From Bostrychus sinensis (lineage: Eukaryota; Chordata; Actinopteri; Gobiiformes; Eleotridae), in assembly GCA_020698575.1 (NCBI GenBank), contig CM036250.1, positions 26,301,500-26,365,499 on the forward strand: DNA of 64,000 bases, given 5' to 3'. The notes beneath the pieces were generated by a model. It worked only from the letters and a program-made list of their open reading frames with translations, did not search any database and was not told where the DNA came from. Positions 22,800-36,492 of this stretch are shown one piece after another (the first letter of the stretch is position 1; every line of letters begins with the position of its first letter). The position numbers and the translations under genes were made by a program.

Positions 22800-25700
22800 A
22801 TATAAGGAGATCCCAACACAATTTTAAGCAAACAAAACAGAATTACCTGACTAAAATATCAAATTCTGCGTATACAGGAGGATTATGGCAAACGGCATCT
22901 GACTAGTTACATGTGTGTGCAGTCAGTGAGTGGATAAAGAACAGAATATCTACTGTTATGCATTACATGAGCATTTAGGACAATAACAGCTAAGGCTACA
23001 CGATACATGTGACTGTCACTAGATGAAGATATAGATATAGTTTATCAGAGGTGAAACGTCAATAAAATTAAGGTATTTTCTGAGTACATTTTCTAAACAT
23101 ACTTTTGTGTAAAATTTTACATTTACTCATTTAACTTCCTCTCAAGTATGTTTTTATGTCTAAATGAGGAAATGTATTTTTGACCTTGGCAGCAAAGTGG
23201 TAGAAGGAGTTGTAATAGAGGTAATGATAAGTAGCAACAACAGTAGTAGAAGTGGCAGCAAGTACTTTTTACTAATGTTTTTTTGTTTTTTTTTACTTTT
23301 ACTCAAGTACCATTTATGTTGACTACTTTTATTTCTACAGTAACAGAACTTTTACTGGACCACATTTTAAAAACTTTTCACACTTCTGGACTACATTATG
23401 GTTTTACTGTATATAGCCCTCCAAAAAGCTCATAAACACCTTTGCATTTCTTTGGCTGCTCAACAGAAAGCTTTTTATTCTCTCCCAGACATCACACAGA
23501 TGTATCCCACACCATTCTTACTGTGAGGCAGAAGTGATAACCACTCTGCCATCTACACATGACTGAAGTGAGTGAGTAATACATAACTGTCTATACCTTG
23601 AACTGTAACTGACAGTATTTGTGCTTACTGCGTGTAGTGATAAAGTACTCATAGTAGTAATAGTGTACTGCAGTGAGAGTTTTACCTGTGGGTGTGGCCA
23701 TACAGAGTTGGATCTGTCTCTGTCTGAGTCTGTCTGGGTCCTGACAGCTGAACCCAGAGCCACAGCTCTCTGGACCTGATGGAAAATCTGCACACACACA
23801 CAACACAACACAGAAATACAGAGATTAATGCAATGACTTGAATGTTTGTTGAGAAATAAAGGTTTGTTAATTTTCTTTCAACATTTTGCACAATGCACAT
23901 CTGAGTCTCACTTAGAACAACAGTTCAAACTATAGTAAGGGAAAGATTAATTAAATTAAAGATTATTTACAGTACACATTTGAATATACTTTTGCTTAAG
24001 CAATGTTTTGAAGGAGAAATGCATTTTTGCTCAAGTAAATTTAGAAAATCTGGAAAGGATTACAAGTATTTTTATTCTTGGTGGCAAAGTGCGTAAAACT
24101 CTCATCCGAAGGTACCGGGTTCAAACCTAGCAGTATTAATAGTTGTAGTAATATTATTTTGAACTAACAGTACTTTTACTTGAGTACTTCTTCCACCTCT
24201 GTAAGTACAGAAACACAAGTGCGTTTTCATTCAGGCTCAGTTCATTCTATGTCTACAAATGTTACACACCATGTGGATTTAATTTATTTCTCTCTGTATT
24301 TCCATACTATGGTTTTAAGTTTGTGCTTTTGGGGTCAAGGCTTTCTTGCATAAGGCCCTTACTTAACATTACATCTGGCTCTGCTCCAGACAGTTTTTCA
24401 CCAACTTGAGTCTGAAGGCGAGTTTCACGCTTGTCCCGGGCGCTGGTCCAAATCCACCTCTTGGCTTTTTCAGTTGTTATTCAAGTTGAACTGAACCACA
24501 CTGGCAGTATGTCAGAAGATTTCCACCACTCAAACTCAGACTCAGAGCTCAAGACTATTTTTAGGGTCTTTTTTTTTCTCTATAAGGGTACAAAATGTAC
24601 AGAAAGGCAATAAAAGCTTGTATTTTTCCTAGAAGTGCTGACACAGTGGCAGGCATAAACAGGTCCATGCAGGCTCTGACTTGTAATGTTTAAACTGAGT
24701 GAAGGGCTGTTTAATGTAGCAACAAGCCCCATTCATTACTGTAGTATTATCTTAGCTCTAAACAGCTATTTGTGACGTCAAAGACCATCACCTAATCCTA
24801 GTATTTTTCCTTAATGGTGACTTGTTGAGCAGGGATTCTCAACCGGTGGGTCAGGAGCCAAAAGAAGGTTGCAGGGAGGTTAGTTCAGCTTATTTGAAAA
24901 CTAAATACTGCTATGTGAAATGATGAAACATTATTGATTAGTGATTATAGACATGATGGAAGTGTTGTGGAAAAATAATTCAGAAAAACACAATGTATGA
25001 GAAGTCAAAATAACCAATGACAAAGTTTGGCACAGCCTATTGTAAATAAGCACTTACAGTGAGGCAAACCAGTTTTAAAGTGGATGCAAAGAAAACATTG
25101 TATTATCAGGAGGATTATGGAGCTATGTGAGGCAGTCATACTCATCTCACAGAGCTGACATGTGTACACAAGAAACAGATCGTCTTTATTTAGGCTGTAA
25201 CTATATGAATGCACTGTATGTGTGTATGTAAGTATTCATATGTGTACATGTGGAGTAGGCATACTTCTGTAAAAGTTGTTGCGTGCGAGCAGACAGGCCG
25301 GAGAGTTCACACTGGTCATGGTGGGTCCCAGAGGTGCGGCTAAAACCTCAACATCCTGAAGAAAAACCAGGAAAGACAAATGGAACAAGTTTTAGTCAGT
25401 GTTTGTATCAAAATAGTGTCTGGATGTCTCAAGATTCTTCCATCTCTGTTAGCTGGCTACTCTTCCTTCTACTTGAGCAGGTAACATTACTTTCACTAGT
25501 ATTTATTTTCATTACTCTCAATATATTGAGTTATGTTTAAAGTTCACTCATTAGTATTGTACATACTTTTTGGTTCATAATGGTATGGTACATCGTTTTT
25601 TGCTCATGTTTAACTCATTATACACCACAAATGACATATTTTTAAAAATATGTGGAGGGCCTTAGGGTTAGAGGGGCCCAGAAATTGTCCCTCTTCTTAT

Positions 25701-26343
25701 ATTTTCTATTATAGTGGGCCCATGTGAAAGCCTCTTGCCCTGGGCCTCAGCAAGTCTGTGAATCCTGATGACTGCGAGGAGAGTTTATCCAACCTTATCC
25801 TGAAACACTGACTCGGCTATTTACTGACAACTGTTTGTGTGGGTTTGTCTTTATCTCTTTACACAAAACATGGAAAATCAACATAACCAATGCAATAAAG
25901 TGCTGCTTTATCAATTTTTCCCAGTGTTTAAAAATGCAACATGCTGTCACTGGCACAAATATAAAGGCACAGCTTGTATCTTTAAAGGCAGAGTATGTTT
26001 GCTGCATTCACTTAAAGTCCCTCTGTTATCTTATATTTTTTTGTTTCTGCTTATTATTCAAATCCTATCCTGGAACAGCCACTGCTGTAGAATGCACAGA
26101 TCATTATCACAAAAAACAAACAACATTACCTCAAACAAACAGACTTATCAAAAGTCATGCATTGTCCTTTTAGGGCTTATTTTGTAGTACAGACAGTTTG
26201 TAGTGTAGAAAGTGGAGCACATAAGTCAGTGTCTGTTTGTAGTTCTGTGTAATTGTATCAAAAAGACACTATTTGGGTTTGAAGCTGTAATTTAACCACC
26301 AGAGGCCGCCACACACACCACACCTTGCTTTTTAATGCGACAT
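22800..26343. other. Repeat-rich intergenic DNA
   Basis: Blocks rich in TACTTTTACTCAAGTACC-like motifs (about 23270-23350 and 23960-24205, ending CTTCTTCCACCTCTG) belong to the same hAT MITE family as 38010-38575. A hAT-like left end (CAGGGATTCTCAACCGGTGG) lies at about 24834. A tRNA-like promoter remnant with GGTACCGGGTTCAAACC lies near 24110. No gene was recognised. Confidence 0.5.
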
Positions 26344-26811
26344 GCAATACTGGGCAAAAGTTTTACTGAAGTGTGTAAAATGCTGATAATTAAGAGTGCT
26401 TACAGAACACAGACTTATTATTTATTAAATTATTGTTAGGAAAGTTTCAGGAAAGCCATTCTATACCATTCTGTGATACAGGCCGAAGATACTAACTTCA
26501 CTCACTAAAAAAACAAATGATTAGTTTAAGTAGATTATTTTTATTATTTTTGCCATTGTGAAATATAAAGGTTTTTCGACTCAATGGAAAAAGCATTTAC
26601 CCCTGCACTAAAAGATCTTTGAGTTTGAGTCCAGGTCTTGGCACTTTACCTTTACCATTGTGAGATAGGACCAGTGCCTTGGCAGAGGTCTATGCTGTCG
26701 TGCTCCAAGTTTGGATTTTGTTTACTTTTGCATTTTTGTGTATTTTATCCGATAAAGTTGGGTAAAACGTGACCCACAGCGTAATTTTTAGGACTTTTGC
26801 ACAGTACTCTA
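26344..26811. mobile_element. MITE of the CAGTACTGTGCAAAAG family, copy 2
   Basis: The left end ATACTGGGCAAAAGTTTTAC and the right end GACTTTTGCACAGTACTC are inverse to each other and match the termini of the 8071-8305 element. The longer interior holds a degenerate tRNA-like block (AGTTTGAGTCCAG near 26625). Confidence 0.55.
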
Positions 26812-29800
26812 ATGAAAAAGTCATGTAAATTGTGCCTGTTTCCTTCCTGTGAGCTATAAAGCAGTTTACTGAATGCAAATGAAATCTATCCCTTTAATCC
26901 AACAAATCATTGGTTTTATTTATTTCTTAAGTAAACCCTGGCAGACTATTGACCCTCATGCCTATCGCTGTGTCAACAGTGGACTGGAGCAACCGTATTT
27001 GTCCAAGTCACGCGCTTTTAAGTTGGTGCAGTATTTCAGGTCCACGTCAGTGAGGCCATTGGTGCAGCACTGTTAGCTTTAGATAAGAGTTTCTTTTTCT
27101 GGCCACAGGCTTTCTTAAAATATTAGTTTTCATGTTGAAACTAGGATGTTCTCTTGACTTTACAGGGAAATAGTGACCGATAAGGTGTGTTTGTGTCCAA
27201 GGATCGTTGCTCTGTTTTGACAACACTGCTGTTTCACATGGGTCTCTTCCTTCAGTGATAGAGGTGATTTTTATACAGCTAGTCAAATAGACGAAGGCCA
27301 AACCAATATGCAACTGGTTCATTTACATCACAAAAAAGGCTCCAGAACAATGCTTTAGTGTCAAGCTAGAAGTGTGCACCCTGCTTGTAGTTATCAGTTA
27401 AAATAATAACAAGATCAGAGAAACCTAGTCCTTTTGAGCCCAGTCTTATACTTTATGGAAACTTATGCTGTTAGTTATGTTGTTGAGGCTACACGTGTTT
27501 TTCATACAAGCATATCATTTATTGTAAAGTGACATATAGGAAATATTTTCTGCAAAACTGCTTGCACCTTCAACCTAGCGTCCTGTGACATAGTGATGTA
27601 GATAAATACATACATATGAGGCCCAATGAGAGAAGCCATAATGGGAACAATTGACCAATCAGACCAGCGCAGAGGAACTAAAAGACTGGGAACCCACAGA
27701 CCATTGTTTTGACTGCAGTACTGTTTTCAAACCAGTACGAGCATATGCTGCTTACAGCACCTTTAAATATGAAAAGATTGCTAATATTTTATTATCTGTG
27801 CATGCCACTTTAAACCTTATGCAAGTCCAGAAAATAATGATTAAACAATAAATCCATAATACCACAAACACAATAGTAGACTATAGTGTGAAGTAAGTAT
27901 GTTGCAGCAAAATCCATCAATACAGCTTCATTGTTATATGAAGTTGTTGGTGTGGTAAGTTGTTGTGTGTTGTTGCTGATAATAACTGTGAGCTGGGAGC
28001 GATAAGCACTTCACAGCCCAGAGTCTGTTTCTCAAATGTGGGTCACCTCTTTTCACACAGTGGTGGGCAGATTACTGTGTGCTGATGGACACAGCCCACA
28101 TGTCCTTTGTGCAAAACATAGCAACCACTAGCTAAAGCAACAAAATGCATTGCAAATGGCTAGTGTAGTTAATATTTTATAATCACTCCTGGTTTAATTT
28201 AAAATTTCATAGCTATCTAAGTAAATGCGCATATAGTCAATTTTATGAAGGCATTTTATCATTGTCTTGTATTTGCCACAGTATTTTGTTGAGTAGTAGC
28301 CATTGTGTTAACACACTACCGGTGAAGGATGCATTTGAATAAACCACTAGAAGCACTCGGACAGTGCAGACCTCAGTTAAGGCATTGACTGCATCTCGCA
28401 ATTGTAAAAATATACTGCCAGAGCAAGATACAAAGGCCGTTTACATGACAATGCTAGTCAGGAGAAAAATGCAGCCGCCTCCAATGAATATTTACAAAGA
28501 TACGCTTGAGGTGTGAATAAACAGGAGAAGTGTGAAAATCTGTAGTAAGCCTGTGAGGACCAGCAAACAGCAGCAGAAGAAACCAGAGCTTAATACTTTC
28601 ACTTCGACTTTTACAACCTGTGGTCTTCCTGGGCTTTGATGCTAAACTCTTAAGCACCAGTAAGGATGTAATACTAACAGGAAATTATCAAAATATGAAG
28701 GTATGAAGCATAAAATCACTGTATATTGCGATTATTCGTCCAGTCACTTTAGGGCTGTTACCTCCCTGCTGCAAAACTAAAGCATTCCTGAGCATTTTAA
28801 AAGGTTTGCGTATTCGGAAAATGAAAACCTTGTTCTTGAGTAGATGAAAGGCCAATCCACAACCATACTGTTACGCATTCAGCAAACGTGGGAGAGGCAG
28901 ATATTAGTGCAAGCGAGCATTTTGATGCCTCAGAATGGCTGTGCCAGACAATACAGGATTAAACATGCACGAATGAAGCAAAACACTACTCCATATATGT
29001 TTTTGATGAGGGAACAACATTATAACATGATAGAAAGCTCAGGACAAACTCAATTTTGCATAATATATCCTCTTTAAATCATGGATCCAGGTGGTGCCTT
29101 TCCAAAACTTTTCAACAACAATCATTTCTTCTTTGGCCCTTTCCTTTCCTGGAAATTTCATCAAAATCCAACAATTATTTTTGGAGTCACAGTATCTTGC
29201 TAACAAATCAACAAACCAATTAAAACAGACCTGTAAGATGAACAAACTAATAAAAATAGAACTTGTATGTCTTGCCTTCTCCACTTTGTTTTCTGGTGCA
29301 CGTAAGTAGTTTGCATTACTCAGTACAAATATACGTCACCAAAGAATCATGAGTTTTAACAACATGTCAACACTTCTTCTTACTATAACAAGTTCTTTCT
29401 CAATGAGCCCTTCTCCTGCAAAAGTCATTTCAATCCTTTTGGAAAAGCAAAGCCTGTGCCATATTGTGCATGTGTTTTTATTCAGACATTGATTTTCCCA
29501 TGCACTGTTAAATGTTGCGTAACCACAACCTACACAGTCTTATATAAGCGGCTGACTCCACTGTGAGATGTAGGGAAAAGGTCGCTGTTGTCTCATCCTA
29601 TACACAAACAAGGCTGTCTCTTGTCTGTATCTCTCTCCTCACTACAAACTTTTGCTGTTCTGTACTGAGTTAAAATGACTGTTACTTTAAAACAATGTTA
29701 CTTGAATAGAAGTAAAAGCAGTCTTCCATTGTTTTGTACTTTTATGTACTTTACATTGTGTCTGGAACTTGCCAACAAAGAATGCTTTGTGTCGCTTTGT

Positions 29801-30955
29801 TATGTGATGCTGCTGTTGGAAACTCAAACCTGCCTCTCCGTGAAATACTTTTGCTGTACTGTATTAGAAAGATATCACTACAAGTATAACCTGACTAAGT
29901 ATGCGCTTCATTTAACAACAATAGACAAAGAAATATGCAACCAGACTTGTACAAGATATCATCCTCTGTCCTCTTGACCTTCTATTATGGTGAGATATAA
30001 ACTAAAACAGCTATGGGGACCTATGGGGAAAAAAAAAACAAAAACACAACGCAAGGAGAACCATAGAAGGAGGGATCCAGGACAGACAGGCCATAATGTT
30101 GGTTAAAAACAATATGATACAACTGCTACTACTGCTATTAATTCATAATTGGAATAAATTAATTATAGTGTTTTATATAGTGTTTCTTTTGTGGCCTGCT
30201 GCATTTCTGTTAATGATTGCACTAGGTCAACAACAAAGAACAATATGGCAGAAGGACTAACTGCAATAGCACACAACAGATCAGAAGTTAGCAGAGCAGC
30301 TAAAGTTTGCACTTGAGAGACACACATGCAAAACTATTTATGCAACAAAAGAAAACTAGACACAAACATCTGAGTAACTTACTGTGGGTCTTGTGCTTGC
30401 TACGGTCACCCTGAATATAATCCCTCTTGTAAATAAAGCTGTTTTAAACTCAGAACTGCTGCAGGATCTTCTGTGTGTGGAGTAAAAAGCTGGACCCTGG
30501 GCTGGTTTCCTTCAAGGGGGCATGACTGTGCACATTCGAGCCTGGTGTGCAACTCCTGGGTGTGGTCTGCATCTGGTGCCAAAGGGGGTCAAGTAACATC
30601 CAAGTCAAAAGGTCATCTCTACAGCCCCCAACTCACACACACTTATTTTAGCTGCACACTGACCTACATGTTTAAAATGTGGGTCAGAAGTCATTAGGAA
30701 GTGAATGAGAGTGGGGGCTCCTGCTGCTGCTGCCGTGACACAGCACAAATGTGCACACATGGGGTTTCTTTGTAGACACAGAACTGGAGAAACTACGGTT
30801 ATTTGAGGTGACAAAAGTAAATTAAGTATTATTCTGTGAACATGCATGAAACATAAAAGCATAAAATGTGTGTCTTTGGTGCATTCAAAAAACAAATGGT
30901 TTGACATCTGGATACTTGTTTATTTTTTTTTATTTTTTTGCTGTTCCCATTAAGC
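26812..30955. other. Intergenic, little recognised
   Basis: A TATA-like TATATAAG at 29541 lies 134 bp before an ATG (29675) that opens a cysteine-rich 100-codon frame ending at 29977. I do not recognise the frame and do not call it a gene. The rest shows no exon, RNA gene or complete repeat. Confidence 0.4.
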
Positions 30956-31300
30956 CACAGCAAATCATCTGCCTCTAGTTCACCCTGTCCTCTGCATTAA
31001 CTAACTTCATCTCCTCTTTCACTGAATCAGTAAACCTGCTCTTTGGCCTTCTTCTAGGCTTCCTCTCTCCAGTTCCATACTCAGGATTTATATTCACTCT
31101 CCCTCCTCTGTACATGTCCAAACCATCTCAATCTGGCTGCTCTGACTTTGTCTTCAAAACATGTAACAGGAGCTGTCCCTCTAATGTTCTCATTTCTGAT
31201 CCTATCCATCCTTGCCACTCTAAAAGAGAACTTTAACATCTTCACCTCAGCTACAGCTGTTACAAAGATCAGTGTCACTGGGGGAGGTTCACAAACAAAA
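30956..31300 (-). mobile_element. LINE fragment (3' end of reverse-transcriptase ORF)
   Basis: The minus strand encodes VARMDRIRNENIRGTAPVTC and, a few residues on, KVRAARLRWFGHVQRR. The RIRNE.IRG...K...RLRWFGHV.R signature is typical of the C-terminal part of non-LTR retrotransposon polyproteins (RTE/L2-like). The remaining 3' part is out of frame. The 5' portion is absent. Confidence 0.75.
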
Positions 31301-33189
31301 CATTTTAAACCCGGCTTGTTTTTGGAGCACCAACAGTGATCTCTAAAGCTGCAGTGTGTATGTATAAATGTGATACTATATACTGTATTGTTATGAAAGA
31401 AAGTCATTTTTACATTCAGGTGTGGCCAGGGTGGGTATGGTTGGCATGTTTTTGCAACAAATGCCATTCCTGACACGACCTTCTCCATATATCCAGGCTT
31501 GGGACCGGGAAAAAGTCTTTAACTTCACATCAGAAAATTGCTCTCTTGCATCAAAGGCAGGGGAGCAAACGACTTCACTAATAAAAAGCAGAGTATAGTA
31601 ATATATAAAATATGTACAGCATTTACAGAGTGCAGACCAACCATAGCTTGACTAACAAACAAACAGAAACGTAGCCTTATTGATTGAGGTATTATTATAC
31701 AGAGGTATTAATAGATATGATCAAAACATGAGGTTGGAAAATCTTAAAAACACAATATTTCTCCATTGTTGTTCTGTTTTGTGTGTAGCCAGCAAACAGC
31801 AGTTGCCTGGGACATCATCGTCTTCACAACATTGTTTACATGCTGTGGATGTGGGTCTAAGACAAAAACACCTTTTAGACTGTAGTCAAACATTTGCATT
31901 TTTGCAATGTGAGAAAACAGAATATTTCATTCACAGGAAATGTTGAGTACTTCTGTGAACCACTGAAGGAGAAACAATTCGACCATTTTCCACTTAATCA
32001 ACAGCATGCTCCTCCAGGGATACTATAGTTATGCATGCTCTAAAAACAATGTCAATTGCAGTCTGAGCTTTTGCCTCCAGATGTAAAACATGACTTATGA
32101 ATTGTGTATCTACTGATCCTGCTACTCCTGCTCCTACTGCTGCCACTACTATTACTTTACGCAGGCAGTTTACTATGTTATTTGAGAGTTGACTATGTTA
32201 AATGACTTTCACAATTTTTAAAGCTGATTACATGAATGCTGATCCCCGAAGATTGTTTTATTCTTGTTGTAAAATGTCATGTGGGAGCAGACTTTGCCCT
32301 TGTCATTAATCCTGAGCAGCGACTCAGAGATCTGCCTCATCAGCAGACAGACTTCTGTAGGAACAATAGTAAACCCTTAAAACCCTGACCTCAGAGGAGT
32401 TCAGTCAGGCTGCTGTGGCTGACCTTATACAGTACAGTCTGTTTCTTTCGGTGAACAAATTCTACAATTCAGCTCAGGGTTTTGACTGGTCACAGCACTT
32501 TTCTGACCTTTATCTTCTGGTTAAATAGATACAAACAGTTACAGAATTTGGAATGAGGGGGGAGCTCTGTAGAGAAAAATGCGTCCAAAACAACGAAAAA
32601 TCAAGCGGGGTAGGGCAGGGGTAGGGTTCTGCTATAAAACAGCATGCTGCTTCTCTAGGAGGTCTTTCTGCTCAGTTAGCTCTGTGTAGCTGGCAGCCAG
32701 TAGCAGCATGGCATATTATGTAAAGTTAGCCATGGAGTGAGAACGCTGTCTTTGTGTAAATGATAAATTGTGGATATGTGTTAGGTGTTATACAACTAAG
32801 AGAAAATGACGTATACACACTTTCACACATATCAGAATACAAGTGGCCAAACATAGTGATGCTGTAGTTGCCATCGTAAAAACTTGACCTTTTTAGAAAA
32901 CACTAGTAGCTGAATTCCTGGATGCCTGTTCCTTTTTACATCCTGTGCAAATGAGGTTCACAAGAGCCACTGATAAGAGCAGCAGTAAAACGGCTTGTAA
33001 AATGTCTCTATGGCTCATAAAATACATACAATGTGAAGAGGCAGTGTACCTCTGTTTAATTATTCATTGAATGACTCAACTTTGGCCACTAAGTCACAAT
33101 GAGCAATTGGTAATTAAAATTGCATAATCAGCTGCTGCAAGTTGAATATTTCATTATTATTATATTTATATTCTGCTGGAGCCTATTCT
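31301..33189. other. Intergenic, repeat fragment and anonymous DNA
   Basis: A piece with GCCATTCCTGACACGACC and CCAGGCTTGGGACCGG (about 31465-31512) is a dispersed LINE/SINE-like tail, also seen near 21340 and 43255. A TATA-like GCTATAAAAC at about 32631 is noted only. No exon was recognised. Confidence 0.4.
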
Positions 33190-33500
33190 CACAACTATGG
33201 GCTTCCATCTAACTCTATCCTCTGCATCCTCTTCTCTCACACCAACTAACTTCTTGTCCTCATCCACTACATCCATAAATCACCTCTTTGGTCTTCCTCT
33301 GGACCTCCTACCTGGCAGCTCTAACCTCAGCACCCATATCTGCACAATCCTTCCTCTGTATAGGTCCATACCATGTCTTTGACTTTATCTCCAAAACATC
33401 TCACATAAGCTGTTCCTCTGATGTGCTCATTCCTAATCCTATGCATCCTTGTTGTCACTCCCAAAGAAAACCTCAACATCTTCAGCTCTGTACACCTTCA
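33190..33500 (-). mobile_element. Second LINE 3' fragment of the same family
   Basis: It aligns by eye with 30990-31250: both contain CTCTTTGG.CTTC, then a tract ending in CTCCAAAACAT- or CTTCAAAACATG-like sequence, then a TCATTCCTAATCCTATGCATCC-type block (TCATTTCTGATCCTATCCATCC in the other copy). The coding strand is minus and the frame is broken. Confidence 0.65.
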
Positions 33501-35560
33501 TCACACACAGGTAAATCTATAGAGAATGTTTCCACAATATGTTGTTGAAAAAAGTTCCACATTTACTGAGAGGTGCAAAGTTTCTTGTCTGCTTCTCACA
33601 ATCATGAGACTGCGGACAATAAAAAGCCACATAATGAATCCTTATTCTTTACATTAAACTAAATCATTGCTATTTATGTCATTTTAAAAACACATAGGGT
33701 ATTTTTTTAACCAGGGGAGCACAGATTTCCATCTTCAAAGACCATGACATCCAAAATTAAACATCGCTGGTGCCAGTCCAGTTCATGGGTGCTTTCTACT
33801 GTAACCAGAGCTGGTGCAGAGTTGTACCAAAGCCAAACACATTCAAGTCAAGGACATAAGCTAAAGGCCAAACTATAAGGTAACGTAATTCAAATAAATA
33901 AAAGGTCTGAAATTATAATCCAAGGAAGCACTTTACCACTAGTACTTGCTTTGGTGCTATTGCGACCAAATAGGCTTCCTTCCCTCCCAATGTTTTGATA
34001 AGAATATGTTGGTGTTAGGTAGAACAACATACACACTCGTTATTAACCACTATTGAATGTTCACGGCCATAACATAATATTCAAATACATATTCATTTAA
34101 TATGTCTTTTTAACTATTGCATCCTTTCTGTGTTTGTTTTTATCTCTCTGTTTGGACCTTGAGTGAGGGGTCAAGGTAAATCAAATTTCAAATTAGAGTT
34201 CCCTGATTTGAAAAGATTGATCCATGGATTATTTCAAGCTTTCAGTAACTTCAATATATCAAAACTAATATAGACATAAAACACTGAAGTAGTGCAGGTG
34301 TCCTCTTAAACATCTTGAGAAGTTACTTAAAGTTACTCTCAAAAGGTTTACTCTGTGGAGCTCGTGCATGCAAACCTAAACAAAATCTCACCTTTTGTTT
34401 GTAACGTTTAAATCCAAAGTGTCAACACATTACAGCTGCAGATAGGTTTCCAAAGGCACTGATCCAAAATTCAGTCCAGGCGTATCATGAGAAGTGTCCG
34501 GAGATGATCCAAACAGATGGAGTTAGGTGATGGAGCGTGAGAAGCCCAGTGAGGAGCTTGTTGTTGGCTAAGTTTTCGCGCACAGCTCTCTCCAGTGTCT
34601 CCTCCCTCTCTCCCTCTCCAGACCTCCTCTTTCCTTATTTATTCTCGGCCCTCCTCCTGCTCCTTCCCCTGGTCACTTTGAGACTGCCTCTTTCTTAAAT
34701 GTTCACAGAGCAAGGCCAGCTGCAAAAGTCATACAAGTTGGCTGTTTGGAGGCTAGTTTTGTCCACATTTTGTTTAGGATCTTTATTTTATTTTATTTTT
34801 TTGCACTGTGAATTGTAGAGGTATATCAGTGTTTGCCAATTGGTGGGTCAGAACTCAAAAGTGGGTTGCGAGGAGATTAAAAATATTGTTCAACCTATTT
34901 TATCCCTAAAAAGTGGTTAATGCTTCTACTCTCACCATGAAGGTTGCAGGTTTGATCTCTATGAGAGAAGTCTGCCTGTTTCTTTCTTTTTTTTATTTTT
35001 TTTTTACCCATTATTTCTATTAGGCACAGCATGGTTTGCAGGGTTATTATTATTGCAGTGGTGAAACATGAAAATAAAAATAGAAATAACCACTTTAATA
35101 AAGTCACATTTTATTAAACTAAAATGATAAACATTCATTATCAACTCAGGACAGGAATAACTGATCTAATCTAATAAATCTAATAGATCTAATAAATGTA
35201 GCATATAAAGTTTTATCAGTGATATTTACAACATTCCATCATTTCCTAAAACTGCTGATTATTATGGATTATAATAGGCCTACTATATTTATAATTATGC
35301 CTGAATTAAACTGCAGTATCAATGCAGCTTATCATCAAAGCTCAGCATTATTTTAGTAACATTGGTGAGTGACAGGAGCTCCATGGTAACGCTCAGGGGA
35401 GGAGCTTGTGAGACTTCGACAAAGTCAGCTTTCCTCACACACGGCAACAACAAACTACTGAAGGACAAAAACAAAGCAAACAGGTGACATACATCAGGCT
35501 CTGACACCTTCCTCACCTGTCTCCTCCCTGATACCGCTGCCTCTCCTCCTGTGTGCGTGC
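33501..35560. other. Intergenic
   Basis: Largely anonymous. A hAT-like left end with TTGGTGGGTCAGAACTC (about 34838) resembles the one at 24834. The tract at about 34560-34680 is CT-rich on the plus strand and could hold an unproven minus-strand promoter. Confidence 0.4.
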
Positions 35561-35623
35561 TGTGTGTGTGTGTAGGTGTGTGTGTGTGTGTGTGTGTGTG
35601 CGTGTGTGTGCGTGTGTGTGTCT
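35561..35623. repeat. (TG)n microsatellite, interrupted
   Basis: TGTGTG runs with single GG or CG interruptions. On the plus strand they create a false VCVCVC-type open frame. Confidence 0.95.
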
Positions 35624-36064
35624 GTATGCGTCAGCCCCATGGCTGTGTTCAGAACAGCCGCTCGACAACAGAACTGAAGTGAAAGCGGCCAGAACTCTGA
35701 TTGTTATTAAGTTGCGTGTATTCGGTTTAGTTCGTAGCTCGTGCGGTTTCCTCGCGCTTCCGCGGTGTTCCGTGTTTTAGAAAGAATCTCAGACTGATCG
35801 ATTCGTGTCATTCAAATGCCATAGGCATGTGACTTTATTTGGAAAGACATGGATCCACCCGCACTACTTTTATGATCAACGGTAGATCACGACCGACGGG
35901 TGGAGGACCCCTGATTTAGACTATCTTCGGCATAACTGCTGTATACACTCTTAATTTAAGTGGTTATCAATTTGAATAATGCCCTCAGTTTATTTATTTA
36001 TTTTTTTATGTTTGTATTTTTGGGAGGGGATGAATGGGGGGGCGAGTGGGGGTGGAGGGTCTCG

Positions 36065-36195
36065 AGACCCCCCTTGACCCCCCCCGGCGCCGTCGATGGT
36101 CCGATAGTGAATGAATGTGAGAGTGAATGGTCTGCCTCTGTCAGCCCTGCGACTAACTAACTGTCTGGGGTGAACCGTGTCTAAGGCCCATAGTT
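36065..36195 (+). mobile_element. SINE fragment
   Basis: Contains AGTGAATGAATGTGAGAGTG and TCAGCCCTGCGACTAACT, matching the middle to 3' part of the SINE at 50424-50790. No tRNA-like head is present. Confidence 0.65.
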
Positions 36196-36208
36196 GTTGA
36201 AACAGACG

Positions 36209-36492
36209 AGTGATTTTCAAACTTTTCAAGTTCAACTTTTCAAGTTTTGTGTTCTTTCTTACATTTAGGTTGTTGTTTAGGTAAATTCAGGTTTATTTGT
36301 ATAGGCCAGTATCACAACAAAAGTCGCCTCAAAGGGCTTCACAAACAGTTGATCAAACATAAACACACAATCAGACTTCACACACAATCAGCAGATCGTG
36401 TGTTCAATCAGAACTGCAAAAGACTCCTGAGTACCACCAGAGGAAGCCTGCGTTCCACCAATGGTACTCGTACCACAGTTTGAGAACCACTG
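36209..36492. mobile_element. hAT-like element, CAGTGGTTCTCAAAC family
   Basis: The left end (GAGTGATTTTCAAACTTTTC) and right end (GTTTGAGAACCACTG) are diverged inverted repeats. The flanks AAACAGAC and GAATAGAC agree at 6 of 8 positions, a possible target duplication. The inside carries a GGTTTATTTGTATAGGCC-type dispersed repeat, also seen near 42190. Confidence 0.5.

Noticed and set aside
24080..24130. tRNA gene (GGTACCGGGTTCAAACC B-box-like)
   Set aside because: No acceptor stem or A box with correct spacing; better explained as a SINE head remnant.
34480..34700. Minus-strand promoter and first exon
   Set aside because: Only a CT-rich tract and an AATAAATA-like box; no donor or coding sequence follows.
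35553..35780. Open frame starting with cysteine-valine repeats
   Set aside because: Produced by the TG microsatellite.
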